Assembly: GCA_963707275.1 (NCBI GenBank)
Contig: CAVPPH010000006.1
Coordinates: 124,001 to 188,000 of the forward strand
DNA from: JACKBK01 sp963707275
Lineage (GTDB): Bacteria; Chloroflexota; Anaerolineae; JAAEKA01
Length of the DNA: 64,000 bases
Direction of reading: 5' to 3'
Shown here: in pieces, positions 46,119 to 53,914 of the stretch
Layout: each line of letters opens with the position of its first letter
How positions within the stretch are numbered: position 1 is the stretch's first letter
Notes under the pieces: model-generated
Told to the model about the DNA's origin: nothing
The model's database searches: none
The model's input: only the letters and a program-made list of their open reading frames with translations
Translations under genes and position numbers: made by a program

Positions 46119-46205
46119 CACTATGGCGTACTACGTAATGCGTAATTCGCAGGTCTACGGTGCATTACGCATCGCGAGTAATCACGCATCACGCATCACC
46201 CACCC
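46119..46205. repeat. heptad array in inverted orientation
   Basis: Left 7-mers TGGCGTA, CTACGTA, ATGCGTA, ATTCGCA; right 7-mers AATCACG, CATCACG, CATCACC. ATTACGCAT on the right mirrors ATGCGTAAT on the left. It runs to the helicase ATG at 46206. Confidence 0.8.
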
Positions 46206-48854
46206 ATGTCTGTCGAAGCCGCCATCCATCGTCTGCGGCTGGATGCCGAGTTCAACCGCAACGTCACCACCTGGCAGATCCTGCCGGAGCAGCCGGCGCG
46301 CACCGCGCCGTTCCCTGACGACCTCGATTCACGCATTGCCGCAACGCTGCGCGGGCAGGACATCGAAAGCCTCTATTCTCATCAGGCGGCCGCGTGGACA
46401 GCCTCCCGCGCCGGCGAGAACTGGGTAGTCGTCACGCCGACCGCCAGTGGGAAGACCCTCTGCTATAATTTACCCGTCGCGCAGACGCTGCTGGCCGACC
46501 CCGAGCCGCGCGTGCGCTTTACCTTTTTCCCACCAAGGCGCTTGCCTACGACCAGCTGGCGGAGCTGCGCCGGCTGGACGAAGCACTTGGCCGGCAGGCT
46601 GGCCTGGCTCCCGCCACCTACGACGGCGACACCCCGCAGCGCGAGCGCGCCGCGACCCGCAAGCGCGCCCGCCTGGTCCTCACCAACCCCGACATGCTGC
46701 ACACCGGCATCCTGCCGCACCATCTGCAGTGGGCCGAGCTGTTCAGCAACCTGCGCTACGTGGTCATCGACGAGCTGCACGCCTACCGCGGCGTCTTCGG
46801 CAGCCATTTCGCCAACGTGCTGCGGCGACTGCGACGCATCTGCCAGTTTCACGGCAGCAATCCGCAGTTCTTGTGCGCCTCAGCCACCATCGCCAACCCG
46901 ACCGCTCTGGCCGAACGGCTGATCGAGGCGCCGGTCACACTGATCGACACTGACGGCGCGCCCAAGGGCGAGCGTCACATCGTCTTCTACAACCCGCCAC
47001 TGATAGATGCCGAGCTGGGCCTGCGCCGCTCCAGCCTGCTGGAAGCCGAGCGCATCGCCGCCGACCTGATCGACGCCGGCGTGCAGACGGTCGTCTTCGC
47101 CCGCGCTCGGCTGACGGTGGAAGTACTGTTGACGTACTTGAGGGAAAGAGCAGGGAACGGAAGGGAAAAGAGGGAAGGCAAGGGAAAGGAGGGAAATCCG
47201 AGATTTCACGTTGATCCATCCTTTCCCTCCTTTCCTTCTTTTCCCTCTTCTGCCGATCCGCGGCTACCGCGGCGGCTATCTGCCCGGCGAGCGGCGCGAG
47301 ATCGAGCAGGGGTTGCGGGACGGCAGCGTGCAGGCGGTGGTGGCGACCAACGCGCTGGAGCTGGGCGTCAACATCGGCGGGCTGGACGCAGCCGTGCTGA
47401 CCGGTTTCCCCGGCACCATCGCCAGCACGTGGCAGCAGGCGGGCCGCGCTGGCCGTCGCTCCGGCGTGTCGCTGGCGATCCTGGTCGCCACGGCCGGCCC
47501 GCTGGACCAGTATGTCATCACCCACCCCGCCTACTTCTTTGGTCGCAGTCCCGAGCACGCGCTGATCAACCCGGACAACCTGATGCTGCTCAGCAACCAC
47601 GTCGCCTGCGCAGCGTTCGAGCTTCCCTTCCGCGCCGGCGAGCAGTTCGGCCGGGTCGCATTCACCGAGGAGATACTGGACTTTCTGGCCACTGAGGGCG
47701 ACGTCCAGCAGCACGGCGGCGACTGGTTCTGGATGGGCGAGGGCTATCCGGCGCAGGCCATCAGCCTGCGCACGGCGTCGCCGGAGCGGGTCGTTATCCA
47801 CGCGGCGCGCGGCGGCTCAGCCGGTCGGACTACACCGAGATCGGCGAACTGGAGCGCGTCGGCCGCGCCGATGTTACTGCACGAGGGCGCGGTCTACCTG
47901 CACGACGGCGAGCCCTATCTGGTGGAACGGCTGGAGTGGGAGGAGGGCCACGCCTGGGTGCGCCCGGCCGCGGTGGGCTACTACACGGTGGCGACTTCGA
48001 GCCAGGAGGTCCGGGTTATCCGCGCGCACGAGCAGATCGATATCGGCGGCGCGCAACACGCCTACGGCCCGGTGCAGGTCGTCAGCCAGTTCAGCAGCTA
48101 CCGCCAGGTCAAGCTGCACACCCACGAAACGCTGGGCGTCGGCCAGATCGACCTGCCGGAGCAGGTACTGGAGACCGACGCCTGGTGGCTGGCCTTCGGC
48201 GACGAACTGCTGAACCCGCTGCGGGCCGCCGGTCTGTGGCGCAGCGATCCCAACGACTACGGGCCGAACTGGCAGCAGCAGCGCAACGCCGCCCGCGCGC
48301 GCGACGGCTATCGCTGCACCAGTTGCGGCACGCCGGAGTCGCCCGCCCGCCAGCACGACGTGCATCACAAACGCCCTTTCCGCGCCTTCGGCTACGTGGC
48401 CGGTCTCAACGAAGCGTACCGGTTGGCCAACGCACTGGACAACCTCCTGACGCTGTGTCGAACCTGCCACCAGCGGGTCGAGCAGGGGCAGCGGCTGCGC
48501 ACCGGGCTGGGCGGGCTGGCCTTCGCGCTGGGCAGCATCGCTCCGCTGCACCTGATGTGTGACCCGCGCGACATCGGCGTGGTGGCCGAGCCGCAGGCCG
48601 CGGCCGACGGCCTGCCCACCATCACCGTGTACGAGAAGATACCGGCCGGCATCGGCTTCAGCCAGCGGCTGTACGAGATCCGCGACGACCTGCTGCGCGT
48701 CGTGGCGGAGCTGGTGCACCGCTGCCCGTGCGAGCGCGGTTGTCCCGCCTGCGTCGGTCCGGTCAGCGAGGACGCCGATGAGTCCGTGGACGCCAAGGCG
48801 TTGACGCTGGCGTTGGTGGAGGCGTGCCGGCGGGCCGCAGGCAATTCAGCCTGA
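46206..48854 (+). CDS. DUF1998/MrfA-like DEAD/DEAH helicase with inserted HNH domain, frameshifted
   Basis: About 880 residues. Superfamily 2 motifs: Q-like LYSHQAAAW, Walker A VVTPTASGKTLCY, then a shift near 46515 to FPTKALAYDQL (Ia), LTNPDMLH, Walker B YVVIDELHAYRGVFG, LCASATI (III), VFARAR (IV), NALELGVNIGGLD (V) and QQAGRAGRRSG (VI). The C-terminal domain keeps the DUF1998 four-Cys cluster CPCERGCPACVG. An HNH domain sits between them (48297-48492). A heptad purine/pyrimidine hairpin interrupts the second RecA domain (47142-47258), and the frame changes there. Two compensating indels lie near 47815 and 47868. Related MrfA helicases act in DNA damage repair. The ATG directly follows a repeat array. 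Confidence 0.85.
47142..47258 (+). repeat. purine/pyrimidine hairpin of heptad type inside the helicase gene
   Basis: A G/A-rich run (AGGGAAA, GAGCAGG, GAACGGA, AGGGAAA units) of about 55 nt is followed by a 25-nt centre and a complementary C/T-rich run (TTTCCCTCCTTTCC...). In protein it becomes RERAGNGREKREGKGKEG and PSFPSFPSFPSS, unlike the helicase on either side. It lies between motifs IV and V, where a variable loop is expected. Confidence 0.8.
48297..48492 (+). other. HNH nuclease domain inside the helicase
   Basis: The segment has RDGYRCTSCGTPE, QHDVHHKRPFRAFG, and NALDNLLTLCRTCHQRVE: two CxxC zinc pairs around the HxxH and the N...H of the HNH fold. It is in the same frame as the DUF1998 part, so it is a true domain insertion and not a separate gene. 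Confidence 0.85.
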
Positions 48855-48866
48855 TCTTTCGCAATA

Positions 48867-48895
48867 TTGTCATTTCGCCTGTCCACGTCTATAAT
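48867..48895 (+). promoter_or_regulatory. promoter of the alpha-oxoamine synthase gene
   Basis: TTGTCA - 17 nt - TATAAT, about 40 nt before the ATG at 48937. A GGAG Shine-Dalgarno stands upstream of the start. Confidence 0.8.
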
Positions 48896-48936
48896 AGCGC
48901 GGGCTTGGGCAAGAAACAGACTGGAGACCCTATTGC

Positions 48937-50118
48937 ATGGCAGATATATTCGACAAAGCATATAACTACAACACCGCCAAGGACCTGATGGCGACTGGCT
49001 ATTATCCCTATTTCATCGCGCTGGACGGCCACGAGGGCACGGAGGTCGTGTACCACGGGCGGCGGCTGCTGATGTTCGGCTCCAACAACTACCTGGGCCT
49101 GACGACGCATCCCAAGGTGCGCGAGGCGGCCATCGAGGCGATCAGAAAGTACGGAACAAGCTGTACCGGGTCGCGCTTCCTGAACGGTACGCTGACCATG
49201 CACGAGCAACTGGAGGCGGAGCTGGCTGACTATGTCGGCAAGCCGGCTGCGCTGGTCTTCAGCACCGGCTACCAGACCAACCTGGGCACCATCACCGCGC
49301 TGGTGGGCCGCGGCGACTACACGATCCTGGACAAGGACGACCATGCCAGCATCGTGGACGGCGCGCAGATGGCCTACGGCGACATGAAGCGTTTCCGCCA
49401 CAACGACATGGCCGACCTGGAGCGGGTGCTGGCGCTGTTGCCGGAGACCGCCGGCAAGCTGGTGGTTGTCGACGGCCTGTTCAGCATGGAAGGGGACATC
49501 GCCCCGCTGCCTGAGATGATCCCCATCGTCAAGAAGTACGGCGCGCGCCTGATGGTGGACGACGCCCACGCGATCGGCGTGCTGGGCGGCGGCCGCGGCA
49601 CATCGGCCCACTTTGGCGTCACCGACGATGTTGATCTGATCATGTCCACCTTCAGCAAGTCCTTCGCCAGCCTGGGCGGCTTTATTGCCGGCGACAGCGA
49701 CGTTATCGCCTACATCAAACACCACGGACGGTCAATGATCTTCAGCGCCAGCATCCCGCCCAGCAACGCCGCAGCCGCGCTGGCCGCGCTGCAGATCATG
49801 CGCGACGAGCCGGAACGCGTGCAAGCCGTCAACGACAACGCAGCCTACATGCGCCGTGAGCTCAACAGCCTGGGCTACAACACGGGACAAAGCTGCACAC
49901 CGGTCGTGCCGATCATCATCGGCGAGGACCAGACCTGTTTCTTCGTCTGGAAGACTCTCTTCGACGCCGGTGTGTTCGTCAATCCGGTCATCAGCCCGGC
50001 TGTGCCGCGCGGCCGCGCGCTGCTGCGCACCAGCTACATGGCGACCCACACGGTGGACCAGATGGACCGGGCGCTGGAAGTGTACGCAGCGGTCGGCAAG
50101 GAAGTGGGACTGATCTAG
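48937..50118 (+). CDS. PLP-dependent alpha-oxoamine synthase (serine palmitoyltransferase/AONS/KBL type)
   Basis: The protein has 393 residues. The PLP lysine is K241 in STFSKSFASLGG. Supporting residues are H136 in DKDDHAS, D209 and H211 in VDDAHAIG, and GSNNYLGL. The family condenses an amino acid with an acyl-CoA and loses CO2, making sphingoid bases, biotin precursors or aminoketobutyrate. The N-terminus (FDKAYNYNTAKDLMATGYYP) and TGSRFLNGT favour neither clearly; serine palmitoyltransferase-like is my first guess. No biotin or threonine genes are nearby. The gene stands alone with its own promoter and terminator. Confidence 0.8.
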   Translation: MADIFDKAYNYNTAKDLMATGYYPYFIALDGHEGTEVVYHGRRLLMFGSNNYLGLTTHPKVREAAIEAIRKYGTSCTGSRFLNGTLTMHEQLEAELADYVGKPAALVFSTGYQTNLGTITALVGRGDYTILDKDDHASIVDGAQMAYGDMKRFRHNDMADLERVLALLPETAGKLVVVDGLFSMEGDIAPLPEMIPIVKKYGARLMVDDAHAIGVLGGGRGTSAHFGVTDDVDLIMSTFSKSFASLGGFIAGDSDVIAYIKHHGRSMIFSASIPPSNAAAALAALQIMRDEPERVQAVNDNAAYMRRELNSLGYNTGQSCTPVVPIIIGEDQTCFFVWKTLFDAGVFVNPVISPAVPRGRALLRTSYMATHTVDQMDRALEVYAAVGKEVGLI

Positions 50119-50146
50119 CCGCTTTCGCCCACAGAAATTGGATGAC

Positions 50147-50174
50147 AAAACGCACGGCCCTTGCCGTGCGTTTT
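50147..50174 (+). terminator. intrinsic terminator of the oxoamine synthase gene
   Basis: Stem AAAACGCACGGC / GCCGTGCGTTTT with a CCTT loop, 29 bp past the stop codon. Confidence 0.9.
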
Positions 50175-50201
50175 TGATTCGGGTGTTGTGACACCGGCTC
50201 A

Positions 50202-50220
50202 GTCGGAGACCGGCCAGAGC
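50202..50220. repeat. short interspersed repeat, copy 2
   Basis: Same 19 bases as at 16840-16858 (GTCGGAGACCGGCCAGAGC), just downstream of the HEAT-repeat gene. Confidence 0.7.
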
Positions 50221-50227
50221 ATGAAGA

Positions 50228-50893
50228 TCAAAAACCGCCACCGGCGCGCAGCGCGGCCCGCTCTGCCTCGATACGCACTTCCGGATCGGGATCGCGGCGC
50301 GAGATCGCCTTGAGCGCTGACCTCATGCGTGCTTCCCCGATCTCGCCCAGCGCCCAGACAGCCTCCTGGCGCACGCTGGCATCCTCGTCACTCTGAGCGA
50401 CCCGCAGCAGCGAGTTGCCGGCGCGCGGCGACTTGATGAACCCCAGCACCGTGGCGGCGTGACGGCGCGTCTGCGAACTCTGGTTGGACAGGCCGACCAT
50501 CAGTGCTGGCACCGCCTCGACATCCATTTCCAGCAAAACGCGCTGAGCTGCGTTGCGCTGCGGCGTGAGTTCCTCGTCGGCCAGACCACTGACCAGCACA
50601 GCCATGGCTGCCGGCGTGCCGACCGCTCCCAGAACCGCTGCCACCGGACGCGGGTTGTCAGCAGCGCGGAAGATGCGTGTCAGGTTGGGAACGAGTGCAG
50701 AAGAAGCGAGCGCGACCAGTTCCTGGCCGGCCTGCTCCTGCTGCAAGGGATCGCCGTTTTCCAGTTGATCCAGCAACCGTTGGCTGCGAGCATCGGGGCC
50801 GGTCTGGGCAAGAACGGCCAATGGGGTGAGCAGCGCCAGGCAAATGACCAGGCCCAGCAAGGAAAGATGACGATATCGGAAAAGATGTGGCAT
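50228..50893 (-). CDS. secreted HEAT-repeat protein
   Basis: The protein has 221 residues. A signal peptide (LLGLVICLALLTPLAVLAQT) with an Ala-x-Ala-like site is followed by about five HEAT/PBS-lyase-like helical repeats (QTRRHAATVLGFIKSPRAGN, VRQEAVWALGEIGEARMRSA). These act as protein-binding scaffolds. Partner unknown. It has its own -10 box (50953) and lies just downstream of two terminators on the same strand. Confidence 0.75.
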   Translation of the reverse strand: MPHLFRYRHLSLLGLVICLALLTPLAVLAQTGPDARSQRLLDQLENGDPLQQEQAGQELVALASSALVPNLTRIFRAADNPRPVAAVLGAVGTPAAMAVLVSGLADEELTPQRNAAQRVLLEMDVEAVPALMVGLSNQSSQTRRHAATVLGFIKSPRAGNSLLRVAQSDEDASVRQEAVWALGEIGEARMRSALKAISRRDPDPEVRIEAERAALRAGGGF

Positions 50894-50952
50894 GAGAAAT
50901 ATCTCGTAAAGTAGCGCAACGATGCACCCATTGGTCAGGCCGGACGCCCGGC

Positions 50953-50958
50953 ATTATA
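50953..50958 (-). promoter_or_regulatory. -10 box of the HEAT-repeat gene
   Basis: TATAAT on the minus strand (GCGCTATAATGCC), 59 nt before the ATG at 50893. The -35 region is a T-rich run overlapping the foot of the terminator stem. Confidence 0.5.
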
Positions 50959-50980
50959 GCGCAAGGTGGCCCCGAACAAA

Positions 50981-51020
50981 AAACCCTTCGGGTCCGGTGG
51001 TCACCGGACCCGAAGGGTTT
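50981..51020 (-). terminator. intrinsic terminator, no obvious gene upstream
   Basis: Perfect 19-bp arms (AAACCCTTCGGGTCCGGTG) and a 2-nt loop. On the minus strand the stem is followed by TTTTTTG. No gene on that strand lies between it and the divergent kinase gene at 51176. Confidence 0.75.
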
Positions 51021-51035
51021 GAGAGTAAAAAGGTT

Positions 51036-51066
51036 GTGCGCTCCGGTCAGCCCAACCGGAGCGCAC
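51036..51066 (-). terminator. second intrinsic terminator in tandem
   Basis: Arms GTGCGCTCCGGT / ACCGGAGCGCAC, 7-nt loop. On the minus strand the stem is followed by AACCTTTTT. It stands 15 bp from the first terminator. Confidence 0.7.
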
Positions 51067-51140
51067 AGGGGAAGGAGGGGAGGAAATACAACGCAAGACA
51101 CCCTCAAAACGCCGCGCTCCCGGAAAAGGTTCCACCCTCT

Positions 51141-51169
51141 TTGACAGTTTTTTGTCTTTTGGCTAAGAT
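51141..51169 (+). promoter_or_regulatory. promoter of the histidine kinase operon, leaderless
   Basis: TTGACA - 17 nt - TAAGAT, then 6 nt to the ATG at 51176. Confidence 0.8.
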
Positions 51170-51175
51170 TCTTCT

Positions 51176-52796
51176 ATGCAATCCTTGCAACTGCGACAAC
51201 GAGACTACTTGCTGCGCATCAGCCGGGCCATGACCTCCCGCCAGGATCTGCCATCGCTGCTGCGCTTGATCCTCAACAGCGCGGCTGAGATGGTGGGCGG
51301 CGAAGTGGGGCTGCTGGTGCTGCGGCAGGCGGATGGACGTCTGGTGCCGCAGGCGATCTTCGGCCTGTCACCTGCCAAGGCGGCCGGTCTTGCCGCGAGG
51401 CTGATGGAACTGCCCGCCCTCGCGGCGCGATGCTGACGACCCGCGCAGCCTTCCGGAGCTGTCATTGGCACTGGTGTCGGCGGCGGCCGGCGTGCCTCTG
51501 CGCCAGGTCGTGCAGTTGCCGCTGCGCATCGAGGATGAGCCGCTGGGCGCGATCTACGTTTTCCGCAGCGGCGGTCTGGCCTTCGGCGCCAACGAGCGGC
51601 AGGTGTTGCAAAGCTTCGCCGACCAGGCCGCGATCGCCGTCCGCAACCTGCGACTCTATGAGCAGGCGACAGCCGAGAAGCAGCGGCTCAACGCCATCAT
51701 CGAGAACAGCGCCAACGGCGTCATGATCCTGTCGCCCGACCGGCGGGTCGAGGTCATGAACCGCGCGCTGGCTAGCATGACCGGCTGGGCGGCTGAAGAG
51801 GCGCAGGGCGAGCCGTGCTGGAAGGTGCTGCCGCTGGAGAACACGCAAGGACACAACCTCTGCGCTGCTGACGGCGTACCGGCTGAATTGCCCGACGATG
51901 GCTCGCTCTATGTGGAGGGAGACGTCGTCCGGCCTGGCGGCTCGCGGCTGACGCTGGGCGTCACCTACACGCCGCTGTTCGATGGCGAGGGCCGCCTGCG
52001 CAACATCATCGTCAACGTGGTAGACATCACCCGCTTCCGCGAGGCCGAGCAGATGAAGTCGACCTTTGTCAGCGTCATCTCGCATGAGCTGAAGACGCCG
52101 GTCTCGCTGATCAAGGGCTACGCCAGTACCTTGCGGCGACCCGACGCGTCGTGGAAGCCAGAAACGGTGCGCGACGGCCTGGGTGTCATCGAGGAAGAAG
52201 CAGACCGGCTCAACGGGTTGATCGACAACCTGCTGGATGCCAGCCGCATCCAGGCTGGCGGCTTCCGGCTTGACCTGAACGAGGTCAGCATCGAGCGGCT
52301 GGCGCGACGGGCCGTGGACGGCTTTCGCCTGCAGACGGACGCGCACCAGTTCACGTTGGACTTTCCCGCGGCGTTGCCGGCTGTCCTGGCCGACGAGGCG
52401 CGCATCCGCCAGGTGATCGACAACCTCCTAAGCAACGCGATCAAGTATTCGCCCGACGGCGGCATGATTCGCGTCGGCGCGTGGCACGACTCGCAGGGCG
52501 TCACCGTCTATGTGGCAGACGAGGGTATCGGCATTCCGCCGGAGGAGCAAAGCCGTCTTTTTGAGAGCTTCTACCGCGTCGACTCGGGCATGCGCCGCCA
52601 GACCAAGGGCACCGGTCTCGGCCTCTATCTGAGCAAGGCGATCGTGGAGGCACACGATGGCCAGATCTGGGTGCGCAGCGCGCCCGGTCAGGGATCGACC
52701 TTCTTTTTCACACTGCCGGAGGTTCCCGGCACTCTCGCTCCTTCCGCTTTGCCGCAGGAGTTTTCGAAAAGTGCCGGGCACCTGGAGCTGAGGTGA
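51176..52796 (+). CDS. GAF-PAS sensor histidine kinase, frameshifted
   Basis: About 540 residues. GAF domain in the first 160 residues, cut by a shift near 51425 (MELPALAAR joins DADDPRSLPELSLALVSAAA). PAS domain: LNAIIENSANGVMILSPDRR to VDITRFREAEQ. HisKA: the phospho-acceptor His in VISHELKTPVSLIKGY. HATPase: N box VIDNLLSNAIKYSPDG, G1 VADEGIGIP, F box LFESFYR, G2 GTGLGLYLSK. There is no membrane helix, so it is a cytoplasmic sensor. The C-terminal tail (EFSKSAGHLE) is encoded by a repeat-like stretch (AAAAGTGCCGGGCACCT). The response regulator starts 2 nt after its stop. Confidence 0.9.
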
Positions 52797-52798
52797 TC

Positions 52799-53498
52799 AT
52801 GAGCGACCATCGACGAATATCTGATCGCTGACGACGAGGCGCGAATGCGGCGTTTTGTACGCATGAACCTGGAACTGGAAGGCTTTGAAGTGATCGAGGC
52901 CAGCGACGGGCTGGATGCGATTCGCAAGACGCGCGAGGAACTGCCCGACCTGGTGATTCTGGACGTGGAAATGCCAAAACTGGATGGTTTCGAGACCCTG
53001 CGCGAGATCCGCCGCTCGCTCCCCGTGCCGGTCATCATGCTCACCGTGCGCAGCGAGGAGGATGACCTGATCCGCGGGCTGGACCTGGGCGCGGACGATT
53101 ATGTAACCAAGCCCTTCAGCGCGCGCGAGCTGGTCAGCCGGATCAACGCGCTGCTGCGGCGGGTGGAGCTGAGTTCGCCGGGCGAGCGCAACAGCCGCAT
53201 GCAGATCGACGACCGGCTGATAGTCGACTTTGACCGGCGCGAGGTACTGGTCAACGGCGAGCCGGTCAAGTTGCGTCCCACAGAATACCGGCTGCTGTAC
53301 CATTTATTGCAGAACCAGGGACGCACGCTGAGCCACGAGCAGTTGCTCTCCAAGGTCTGGGGACCAGAGTACGTCGACGACAATCAGTTGCTGCGAGTTT
53401 ATATCACCTACCTGCGCCAGACGATCGAGCCCGACCCGTCTAATCCGCGCTATATTTTCAACGAACGAGGCTATGGTTACCGTTTTGCCGACATTTGA
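52799..53498 (+). CDS. OmpR/PhoB family response regulator, frameshifted near the start
   Basis: About 232 residues. From the ATG at 52799 the frame stops after 10 codons. One extra base near 52821 explains it: the joined start reads MSDHRRI-LIADDEARMRRFVRMNLE, with the acidic pocket DDE. The phospho-acceptor Asp is in LVILDVEMPKLDGF and the Lys in DDYVTKPFSARELV. The C-terminal winged helix (LRPTEYRLLYHLLQNQGRTL ... ITYLRQTIEPDPSNPRYIFN) binds DNA. Partner of the upstream kinase. Target genes unknown. Confidence 0.92.
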
Positions 53499-53518
53499 CC
53501 GCCAGCCAAGCAAGAATC

Positions 53519-53604
53519 AGGTGACAGTCACTTTCGGCTCCTTGCGCTTCGCTACAGGAGTCTTCGAAAAGTGATTGGGAACCATCCCGGAGGAACTGTC
53601 ACCT
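53519..53604. repeat. intergenic inverted repeat
   Basis: AGGTGACAGT (53519-53528) pairs with ACTGTCACCT (53595-53604), and inner CACTTTCG with CGAAAAGTG. It contains the motif TCTTCGAAAAGTG, similar to the kinase C-terminal coding end at 52761. Confidence 0.65.
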
Positions 53605-53629
53605 TCACCAAACCGCAAGGAGGTACCCC

Positions 53630-53914
53630 ATGCCGACCTACATTCTGTTGAGCTCACTGACTGACGAAGGCGCCGAAACGCTGAAATACAAGCCGGAGCG
53701 CCTGACCGAGGTCAATGAGGAGTTGAAGGCCCTGGGCGTCGAGGTGAAACAGCAATACGCCGTTCTGGGACCGTACGACTTCGTCAACATCGTCGAGGCG
53801 CCTGACAACGCGACCGTTGCGCGCGTCTCCATCGAACTGTCGTCGCGCGGCAGCGTGCGCATTCTCACACTGCCCGCCATCGACATCGCTACCTTTGTAG
53901 AGAGTCTCGCCTAG
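53630..53914 (+). CDS. GYD domain protein
   Basis: The protein has 94 residues with a very strong Shine-Dalgarno (AAGGAGG). The sequence PTYILLSSLTDEGAETLKYK ... LGPYDFVNIVEAPDNATVAR matches the small GYD family, a ferredoxin-like fold of unknown function (here the motif is GPYD). Its stop overlaps the GTG start of the nucleoside kinase gene by one base, suggesting coupled expression. Confidence 0.8.
   Translation: MPTYILLSSLTDEGAETLKYKPERLTEVNEELKALGVEVKQQYAVLGPYDFVNIVEAPDNATVARVSIELSSRGSVRILTLPAIDIATFVESLA

Noticed and set aside
48297..48492. Free-standing homing endonuclease or intein in the helicase
   Set aside because: The HNH segment is continuous in frame, has no intein splice-junction residues and is only about 65 codons long.
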